Shown one piece after another: positions 51,251 through 56,598 of a stretch of 56,598 bases of DNA. The position numbers were made by a program, and so were the translations under genes. The notes under the pieces were generated by a model that saw nothing but the letters and a program-made list of their open reading frames with translations, was not told where the DNA came from and did no database searches. This stretch comes from Paraburkholderia phenoliruptrix (GTDB taxonomy: Bacteria > Pseudomonadota > Gammaproteobacteria > Burkholderiales > Burkholderiaceae). The first letter of the stretch is position 1. Each line of letters opens with the position of its first letter. The DNA is taken from contig NZ_JAEUAV010000035.1 in assembly GCF_019511605.1 (NCBI RefSeq), positions 1-56,598 on the forward strand, written 5' to 3'.

Positions 51251-52432
51251 ATGGCGCATCAACCGCAGATCAGAATTCCCGCCACTTACATGCGTGGCGG
51301 CACGAGCAAAGGCGTGTTCTTCCGCTTGCAGGATTTGCCCGACTCGGCGCAAATGCCCGGCGCTGCGCGCGCCGCACTGCTGCTGCGCGTGATCGGCAGC
51401 CCCGATCCGTACGGCAAGCAGATTGACGGCATGGGCGGCGCGACGTCGAGCACGAGCAAGACGGTGATTATCGACAAAAGCAGCCGGCCCGATCACGACG
51501 TGGACTACCTGTTCGGCCAGGTGTCGATCGACAAGCCGTTTGTCGACTGGAGCGGCAACTGCGGCAATCTGTCCGCGGCGGTCGGGCCGTTTGCGATTAG
51601 CGCCGGTCTGGTCGACGCGAGCCGCATTCCGCGCGACGGCGTGGCCATTGTGCGCATCTGGCAGGCCAATATCGGCAAGACGATCATTGCGCACGTGCCG
51701 ATGACAGACGGCGCGGTGCAGGAGACGGGCGACTTCGAACTCGACGGCGTGACTTTTCCGGCGGCCGAAGTGCAGCTCGAATTCATGGACCCGGCCGCGG
51801 AAGAAGAGGGCGCGGGCGGTTCCATGTTCCCGACGGGCAATCTCGTCGACGATCTGGAGGTACCCGGTGTAGGCACGCTGAAAGCGACCATGATCAACGC
51901 GGGCATTCCGACCATTTTCGTCAATGCGCAAGCAATCGGCTACACCGGCACCGAGTTGCAAGACGCCATCAATAGTGACGAGAAGGCGCTTGCGAAGTTC
52001 GAGACGATTCGCGCGCACGGCGCGTTGCGCATGGGGCTGATCAAACATCTCGACGAGATCGCGACGCGCCAGCACACGCCGAAGATCGCGTTCGTTGCGG
52101 AGCCGGCCGATTATGTGTCGTCGAGCGGCAAGCAGATTCGCGCCGGCGATGTGGATTTGCTCGTGCGGGCGATGTCGATGGGCAAGCTGCATCACGCAAT
52201 GATGGGCACGGCGGCGGTGGCCATCGGCACGGCGGCGGCCATTCCGGGCACACTGGTCAACCTTGCGGCCGGCGGCGGCGAGCGCGAGGCCGTGAGGTTC
52301 GGGCACCCGTCGGGCACGCTGCGAGTCGGGGCCGAGGCGGCGCAAGTGGGTGGCGAGTGGGTGGTGAAGAAGGCGGTGATGAGCCGTAGTGCACGCGTTC
52401 TGATGGAGGGCTGGGTGAGGGTGGCGGGCTAG
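51251..52432 (+). CDS. prpF: 2-methylaconitate isomerase PrpF
   Basis: A 393-residue protein of the PrpF/diaminopimelate-epimerase-like fold: IRIPATYMRGGTSKGVFFRL, GSPDPYGKQIDGMGGATSST, DWSGNCGNLSAAVGPFAISA (Cys in the active site) and the second-domain INAGIPTIFVNA. It converts the trans 2-methylaconitate made by AcnD to the cis isomer, so that AcnB can hydrate it. It begins 27 bp after acnD with AGGACA upstream and completes the local operon. Confidence 0.94.
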   Translation: MAHQPQIRIPATYMRGGTSKGVFFRLQDLPDSAQMPGAARAALLLRVIGSPDPYGKQIDGMGGATSSTSKTVIIDKSSRPDHDVDYLFGQVSIDKPFVDWSGNCGNLSAAVGPFAISAGLVDASRIPRDGVAIVRIWQANIGKTIIAHVPMTDGAVQETGDFELDGVTFPAAEVQLEFMDPAAEEEGAGGSMFPTGNLVDDLEVPGVGTLKATMINAGIPTIFVNAQAIGYTGTELQDAINSDEKALAKFETIRAHGALRMGLIKHLDEIATRQHTPKIAFVAEPADYVSSSGKQIRAGDVDLLVRAMSMGKLHHAMMGTAAVAIGTAAAIPGTLVNLAAGGGEREAVRFGHPSGTLRVGAEAAQVGGEWVVKKAVMSRSARVLMEGWVRVAG

Positions 52433-52793
52433 CGCGGCGGCCGGCGCCTGGCGTTTGTGCGATGACAATCGAGGTTGGCGCCGACGCCCGCTTTCTCCCA
52501 ACGATCAGGATGCCGATCTAAACGGGGGACCGACAGGCGTTGTGCGAGCCAGCGAGTTGGTTGCACGATTTGGTGAGTGGAGCGCCGTGACGGTCGTGCA
52601 TCGGCGTGACTTGACGGGCACACTTCGCGACCATTTAGCCCGCCTGGTTGACTGCCAGCGCTCCCTTACTCGCTATAATCGTCAGCCTATTGAGGCATGC
52701 ACGATGAGCAGGTTTGACAGCCTGCGATCATCACCGCGCCGTTCGTCAACTCCAGGGTGCGGGCGACCCACTGAAGTCTTAAAGAGATCGCAC
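52433..52793. other. 361-bp gap after prpF with a -10-like element
   Basis: No gene was recognised. TATAAT lies at 52674-52679 with TTGACT at 52648-52653; the 20-base spacer is longer than ideal, so promoter activity for the gene at 52794 is only possible. No clear terminator was found after prpF. Confidence 0.4.
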
Positions 52794-53372
52794 ATGAGTA
52801 GGAAAAAACAGCCGCCGCAAGCCGATTCTCGCCCGCCTGTCGACGCTCTTCAGTACGAGAAGCTCGCCTTATCGGCTTTTCATCTCTGCGACCGGCAGAT
52901 GAGCAAACTGAGTACGCTGGTTACGCTCGCGTCCACAATATGTAGGAATCCTGCCGTCACGAGCGAAGAGCGCGACCAACTGCAGGCCACGCTTGCATTG
53001 CTGGCGAGCACTGGCGAACAGTACCGGCAGGAACTCGCATGCGACCGCGAACTGTTTCAGGTGATCGCGCTCGATGCCAAGGGCGTGGCCAGCAAGCGCA
53101 TTACGGCGAGCCGCGCGGCGCGCCTGTTGCAGCAGGCCGCGAATGACGGCGCCGCGCGGGTGCGAGGCCCAGACGGCGCGCGCCCGCAAGCGGCGGCCGG
53201 CGTCGACGAGGCGCGCGCGGCGCCTGGCGACACAGTGAGCGACGAAATGCGCGACGAGGTGCGCGATACAGTGCCCGACGAGTTGGGCGACGACGTGCCC
53301 GACACAGTGCGCGACAAGATGAAGGTCGACGAAACAGCCGCGGGCCCCGGCCGGGGCGTCACCCGGCACTGA
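52794..53372 (+). CDS. Hypothetical protein with C-terminal tetrapeptide repeats
   Basis: A 192-residue soluble protein. Residues 1-20 are basic and polar (MSRKKQPPQADSRPP). Residues 25-115 look helical (YEKLALSAFHLCDRQMSKLS, ERDQLQATLALLASTGEQYR), with a motif KRITASRAARLLQQAA that could be a DNA- or protein-binding helix. Residues 145-176 are eight tandem xDx(V/M/L) units: GDTV SDEM RDEV RDTV PDEL GDDV PDTV RDKM. ATG 52794 follows AAAGAG; the frame upstream to 52455 is not supported. No family was recognised. It converges on the DUF305 gene. Confidence 0.6.
   Translation: MSRKKQPPQADSRPPVDALQYEKLALSAFHLCDRQMSKLSTLVTLASTICRNPAVTSEERDQLQATLALLASTGEQYRQELACDRELFQVIALDAKGVASKRITASRAARLLQQAANDGAARVRGPDGARPQAAAGVDEARAAPGDTVSDEMRDEVRDTVPDELGDDVPDTVRDKMKVDETAAGPGRGVTRH
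53227..53322 (+). repeat. Eight 12-bp tandem repeats inside the hypothetical gene
   Basis: Eight in-frame 12-bp units with core GCGACGAxxTGC encode the tetrapeptide array of the gene at 52794-53372. Copy-number change would keep the frame. Confidence 0.8.
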
Positions 53373-53396
53373 GCCGGTCCGGCGGCGGGAGCAAGC

Positions 53397-53795
53397 CTAC
53401 TTCGCGCCGTGCTTGGCCTGCCAGCGTTGCATGAAGCCGATTTCGTCGTGCTGCGCCTTGATGATGTTCCGCGCGAGGCGCTTCAACTCGGGGTCCTTGC
53501 CGTACTTGAGCTCCACCTGCGCCATCTCGATCGCGCCCTGGTGATGCGGGATCATGTGCGCGACGAAATCCTTGTCGGCGTCGCCCGTGTAGGCCGGCGC
53601 GCTCATGTTTTTCATCATCCTGTCGTCGGCGGCCTTGAAGGCGGGCGTCGAGCCGCCCGAGCCCGCCTCTGCTGACGCCGACATGTCCATGCCGGGCATG
53701 GACGCCATGTGTTGTGCCTGAACGGGCATCGCCGCGACCGCGCATGCCACGCCGCCAAACATGCACAGAGCACGCAACGCTGAAAGTTTTTTCAT
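53397..53795 (-). CDS. DUF305-family periplasmic protein (copper-linked)
   Basis: A 132-residue exported protein with a signal peptide (MKKLSALRALCMFGGVACAV, cleavage near PVQAQ), a Met/His-rich linker HMASMPGMDM suited to copper, and the DUF305 ferritin-like core DKDFVAHMIPHHQGAIEMAQ with its HHQGA motif, then ARNIIKAQHDEIGFMQRWQ. The function in the family is unproven but is often tied to copper handling. It follows the CopZ-like gene by 40 bp on the same strand and is likely cotranscribed from the MerR-type promoter. Confidence 0.87.
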   Translation of the reverse strand: MKKLSALRALCMFGGVACAVAAMPVQAQHMASMPGMDMSASAEAGSGGSTPAFKAADDRMMKNMSAPAYTGDADKDFVAHMIPHHQGAIEMAQVELKYGKDPELKRLARNIIKAQHDEIGFMQRWQAKHGAK

Positions 53796-53835
53796 GATCA
53801 GTTCCCGTTTCGAAGTTGTGTAAGGTGACATGGGG

Positions 53836-54042
53836 TCATTCGTTTCGCACTGACGGATGAAATCCCGCCGCCTCGATGGCATCCCTCAACTGCGTGGCTG
53901 GCAGTGTCGATGCGATCTTGACGATTTTCGTCGCCACGTCGATATCCACCGTTGCAGCCGGATCGAGACCGGCGATCGCGCGAGCGATGGAGTTGGCACA
54001 GCCGCCGCACGACATATCCTGAACCGAAAATTCCGTTTCCAT
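53836..54042 (-). CDS. CopZ-like copper chaperone (heavy-metal-associated domain)
   Basis: A 68-residue single HMA domain with the metal motif MSCGGCANSI (CxxC), then the beta-alpha repeat VDIDVATKIVKIASTLPATQ. It binds Cu(I) in the cytosol and hands it to an exporter or regulator. The second of two ATGs (54042) was chosen because AGGAGA is seven bases upstream; the first (54048) is too close. It is led by a MerR-family promoter. No copper ATPase or regulator lies in the window. Confidence 0.9.
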   Translation of the reverse strand: METEFSVQDMSCGGCANSIARAIAGLDPAATVDIDVATKIVKIASTLPATQLRDAIEAAGFHPSVRNE

Positions 54043-54072
54043 TTCCATTCTCCTGAGACAAATCTCAAGGTG

Positions 54073-54103
54073 ATCTTGGACCTTCCCATGGGGGTAAGGT
54101 CAA
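54073..54103 (-). promoter_or_regulatory. MerR/CueR-type operator-promoter with 19-bp spacer
   Basis: On the minus strand, TTGACC (54103-54098), a 19-bp spacer and CAAGAT (54078-54073) surround the dyad ACCTTACC...GGGAAGGT. The over-long spacer with an ACCTT/AAGGT dyad is the hallmark of promoters activated by MerR-family metal regulators such as CueR. Confidence 0.75.
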
Positions 54104-54289
54104 GTCCGCGTCAGCGCGTCTTTGCGTATTTTGCTGACGCCAATCTGCGCGCGCGATTGGGAACGGTCCTACACAGGCGGCCGCACGCGACCTTGATAAT
54201 GCGGGCGCGGCCCACAGTGCACCGCGGCATTTGCCGCCTGCGCTATTCAGAGTGCCCCGGTTCATCCACGCAGACCCCTTCTCGCGATC

Positions 54290-55867
54290 ATGCAAAGCCT
54301 AACCCCCGTGTCATCCGAAACTATCTCGCTCTGGTTCGAAGAGGCGCAGGAGGCGCGGGTCGCCGGGCGGCTCGACGCGGCGCAGGCGCTGCTCGATCGG
54401 ATCATTGTGCACGATTGCGCCCACGCTGGCGCGCTCTACGCACGTGGACTGGTGGCGCTCGCGTTGGACCAGTTGCCGTTGGCGCAGCGCTGGATCGAGC
54501 GCGCCATCGAAGTCGAGCCGCAGCCGCCGTTCTTCGACACGCTGTGCCTGATCAAGATCAAGCTGCGCATGTTCGCGGACATCGTGGAAACGGCGAGAGC
54601 GGGGCTCGCGCTTCAGCCGCAGTCGCTTTCGCTTCACTACTACCTGGGCGTGGCGCTGCAACTGCAAGGGCGTGCGGAGGAGGCCGCATCGGTCTATCGG
54701 CGCTTGATCGAACTCAAACCCGACTATGCGCAGGCGCACGCGAACCTCGGCGTCGTCGTGAAAGAGCTTGGCTCGCTGAGCGAAGCCGAGCAGCACATCA
54801 GGCAGGCTATGACGCTCGACCTCGCGAATCGCGGCGTGCGCGCAAGCCTCGGCCAGGTGCTGCTCGCGGCCGGCCGCTATGAAGAGGCCTGGCCCTACTT
54901 CGAGGACCGCTCGGCCAATTTCGTCGATGCCAACGGCCAGCCCGCTCTGGACACGCCGCGACTGCCTTTGCCGCAATGGAAAGGCGAGCGTCCCGAGCTG
55001 GTGGGCGGCGCGCATGGCTTGACAGCCGGCGGCGCGCGTCTGCTGGTGCTGCCCGAGCAGGGCCTTGGCGACAGTCTGCAATTCGTCCGTTATCTGCCGC
55101 TCGCGCTCGAACGCTTTGCGCAAGTGGGTTACATCTGCCCGCCGCCGTTGCGGCGCCTGTATGAGGAGTCTTTGTGCGCCCGTTGGCCGGGCCTCGTGAT
55201 GCTCGACGACGTGATGCCCAACATCGGCAAATGGGATTGGCAATGCCCGTTGATGTCGATGCCGCTCGCATTCGGCACGCGCCTCGACAACATCCCGGCC
55301 GCGCCCTATCTGCACGCGCAACCGCAGCGCTCGGCCGACTGGCGCGCAAGGCTGGAGTCGTTGCCGCAGCCGGACCTGCCGCGCGTCGGCGTAGTGTGGG
55401 CCGGCGGTCACTCGGCGTTGATCGAAGACCGCGCGCGCAGTCTGACGTCGGCGCAATTCGCGCCGTTGTTCGCGTTACCCGGTGTCCGCTGGATCAGCTT
55501 GCAAAAGACCGACGACCTTGGGAAGTGCCCGAGCGCCGCGACGAAAGCGCGTCTTATCGACTGGATGGACAAGGTCGTCGACTTCGCGGATACGGCCGCG
55601 ATCATCGACAACCTCGATCTGGTGATTTCGGTCGACACGTCGGTTGCGCATCTGGCCGCGGCGATGGGCAAGCCTGTCTGGCTGCTCAATCGCTTCGCGG
55701 GTTGCTGGCGCTGGTTGCGCGGTCGCGAAGACAGCCCGTGGTACCCGGGCGTGCGCATCTTCACGCAAGCGCAGCGGGGGCAGTGGCCCGAGGTGATTGA
55801 ACGTGTGGCGGTCGAACTGGAGCGGCGTTACGGGCTCAACAGTGTGTATGCGTCGTTTGTGCGGTAG
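54290..55867 (+). CDS. TPR protein with C-terminal glycosyltransferase-like domain
   Basis: A 525-residue protein. The first half (about 10-225) has tetratricopeptide repeats, for example YYLGVALQLQGRAEEAASVY followed by RRLIELKPDYAQAHANLGVV. The second half (about 235-525) resembles heptosyltransferase/family 9 domains: LLVLPEQGLGDSLQFVRYLP, VGVVWAGGHSALIEDRARSL, WISLQKTDD and LDLVISVDTSVAHLAAAMGK with PVWLLNRF. This architecture occurs in proteins that glycosylate flagellin or pili, but acceptor and sugar are unknown. No signal peptide was seen, so it is probably cytosolic. It is divergent from the copper operon. Confidence 0.8.
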   Translation: MQSLTPVSSETISLWFEEAQEARVAGRLDAAQALLDRIIVHDCAHAGALYARGLVALALDQLPLAQRWIERAIEVEPQPPFFDTLCLIKIKLRMFADIVETARAGLALQPQSLSLHYYLGVALQLQGRAEEAASVYRRLIELKPDYAQAHANLGVVVKELGSLSEAEQHIRQAMTLDLANRGVRASLGQVLLAAGRYEEAWPYFEDRSANFVDANGQPALDTPRLPLPQWKGERPELVGGAHGLTAGGARLLVLPEQGLGDSLQFVRYLPLALERFAQVGYICPPPLRRLYEESLCARWPGLVMLDDVMPNIGKWDWQCPLMSMPLAFGTRLDNIPAAPYLHAQPQRSADWRARLESLPQPDLPRVGVVWAGGHSALIEDRARSLTSAQFAPLFALPGVRWISLQKTDDLGKCPSAATKARLIDWMDKVVDFADTAAIIDNLDLVISVDTSVAHLAAAMGKPVWLLNRFAGCWRWLRGREDSPWYPGVRIFTQAQRGQWPEVIERVAVELERRYGLNSVYASFVR

Positions 55868-56175
55868 GGGCGCGCGGGGTAGGGCGTGGGCGGGGAGGTG
55901 AGCGGGGTGCCGTTCAGACGACTGACCTGGCCGCCTATTTCGCCCATGTTTGGCTGCTGATGCTTAGCACTCAATGTCTCTCAAAAACAGATCGCGTGGC
56001 CGGCAATTGTCATTAACTGGTCAAAAACAACATGCTTTTCGGTGCGACGCGCGTGCCACTTCACTGGCACTTCAAAGGGGCGTAAGGTACTCCACCCACA
56101 TACTCGATTGAGCACGCAGTTGCGTCTCATACCAGATAGTTAGCAAGCACTGCTGATCAGATGAAGAGAGCGCAA
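55868..56175. other. 308-bp gap with lower GC content
   Basis: From about 55960 the sequence becomes visibly more AT-rich (for example around TCATTAACTGGTCAAAAACA) and stays so through the DUF2345 gene. No gene, tRNA or insertion-sequence end was seen. A stop codon lies 24 bases upstream of 56161 in its frame, so the short gene there is not the end of a longer local frame. Confidence 0.45.
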
Positions 56176-56400
56176 ATGACCGTTACGCAGCAGTCCGAAA
56201 AGGATCATGTACTCGAATGTGGCAATGCATTTATCCAGCTTAAAGACGGGAACATCACGCTCGGCGGTCCTGCTGATCTGTTCTTCAAGGTGATCACGAT
56301 CCAGAAGAAGGGGGCGGCGTCGATGCGGACGTCCTCAAAGCTGCCCGCGCCTAACGACCTCGCCGACGTAGTCGGACATAGCTCAAGGTTCTCCGGCTAA
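56176..56400 (+). CDS. Orphan VgrG C-terminal (DUF2345)-like small protein
   Basis: A 74-residue protein. CGNAFIQLKDGNITLGGPAD matches the pattern of the VgrG tail (DUF2345), where short beta strands extend the type VI secretion spike and often carry effectors. The rest of VgrG is absent and stops lie just upstream, so it is either a remnant or a stand-alone adaptor. ATG 56176 has AAGAGAG nearby; ATG 56161 is an alternative. It lies 19 bp before the next gene, a possible cargo. Confidence 0.6.
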   Translation: MTVTQQSEKDHVLECGNAFIQLKDGNITLGGPADLFFKVITIQKKGAASMRTSSKLPAPNDLADVVGHSSRFSG

Positions 56401-56419
56401 CTTCACTCCAATCTGCAAC

Positions 56420-56598
56420 ATGGCCTCACCACAAAATCCTCCGACAACTGGGCAGAGCACTTCTGCTGCACCCCAGCCTGCGCCGTCACTGAACTGGCAG
56501 TATCCGTTCCCCGCAAAGGACGCCAGAGCAGGCGCAGATCCGCAGACCTTTTACGGCGCGTTGGGCGCCATGAGCGACGGATTCTTTCCGCTCGGTGT
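56420..56598 (+). CDS. Possible type VI cargo protein, N-terminus only
   Basis: The frame is open from ATG 56420 to the window end (59 codons). My translation begins MASPQNPPTTGQSTSAAPQP, is Pro/Ser/Thr-rich, and continues with YPFPAKDARAG and FYGALGAMSDGFFPLG. The last stretch resembles the start of M23-type peptidase domains placed behind VgrG genes in Burkholderia, but too little is visible to be sure. There is no clear ribosome site. Its position directly after a VgrG-tail gene suggests an effector. Truncated by the window edge. Confidence 0.45.
   Translation, partial: MASPQNPPTTGQSTSAAPQPAPSLNWQYPFPAKDARAGADPQTFYGALGAMSDGFFPLG

Noticed and set aside
52648..52679. Strong promoter TTGACT...TATAAT upstream of the repeat protein
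   Set aside because: The spacer is 20 bases, outside the usual range; kept only as a remark on the gap.
1..56598. tRNA, rRNA, CRISPR arrays, insertion sequences, prophage
   Set aside because: No cloverleaf-like segment, regularly spaced repeat-spacer array, transposase or integrase frame, or phage structural protein was seen on reading both strands.

Overview
The window looks like a chromosomal segment of a GC-rich beta-proteobacterium of the Burkholderiales, most like Paraburkholderia/Caballeronia. The basis is the codon usage, a Tad/Flp pilus locus of Burkholderia layout, an AcnD/PrpF-type propionate operon under PrpR, and the density of LysR-regulated catabolic genes. No rRNA, tRNA, CRISPR array, insertion sequence or phage gene was seen. 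All assignments come from reading the sequence; no database search was possible.

Region 1 (14-12345, minus strand) is a near-complete tight-adherence (Tad/Flp) pilus operon. In transcription order it holds two Flp pilins, a hairpin that probably acts as an attenuator, the prepilin peptidase, an AAA ATPase, RcpC/CpaB, the secretin RcpA/CpaC, a small lipoprotein, TadZ, the motor TadA, the platform proteins TadB and TadC, and the pseudopilin-like TadE and TadG. Two leaders inside the locus carry arrays with a 10-bp period. A roughly 1-kb gap follows, then an exported phytase-type esterase-like protein (13334-14800).

Region 2 (14929-27074) is mostly catabolic. A LysR regulator, an MFS transporter, a 4-oxalomesaconate hydratase (LigJ-type) and a 4-carboxy-4-hydroxy-2-oxoadipate aldolase (LigK-type) form the lower part of a protocatechuate/gallate meta-cleavage route. 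They are followed by a haloacid-dehalogenase-like protein, succinate-semialdehyde dehydrogenase, two small uncharacterised proteins, an aromatic-acid/H+ symporter, and a tartrate/D-malate dehydrogenase - aspartoacylase-like - cupin cluster with a divergent DmlR-like LysR gene.

Region 3 (28184-45076) is the most interesting part. On one side lie an Lrp regulator, a class III aminotransferase, a glyoxylate/hydroxypyruvate reductase and an acetyltransferase. On the other lie an aldehyde dehydrogenase, a HAD protein, a PuuB-like FAD oxidase, a Tat-exported peptide/opine-type binding protein and a seven-gene block in which every junction overlaps (DppB, DppC, fused DppDF, then a three-part HcnABC/opine-oxidase-like dehydrogenase and an HTH-only AraC regulator). 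I infer import and oxidative cleavage of an unknown N-substituted amino acid, opine or polyamine-like compound.

Region 4 (45033-52432) is the 2-methylcitrate operon prpC-acnD-prpF with divergent prpR. The prpR-prpC gap shows a good sigma-54 promoter, an IHF-like site and upstream inverted repeats. No prpB is present.

Region 5 (52794-56598) contains a hypothetical protein with eight tandem tetrapeptide repeats, a copper-type CopZ/DUF305 pair behind a MerR-family promoter with a 19-bp spacer, a TPR-glycosyltransferase-like protein, and at the right edge an orphan VgrG-tail (DUF2345) module followed by the start of a possible type VI cargo gene.
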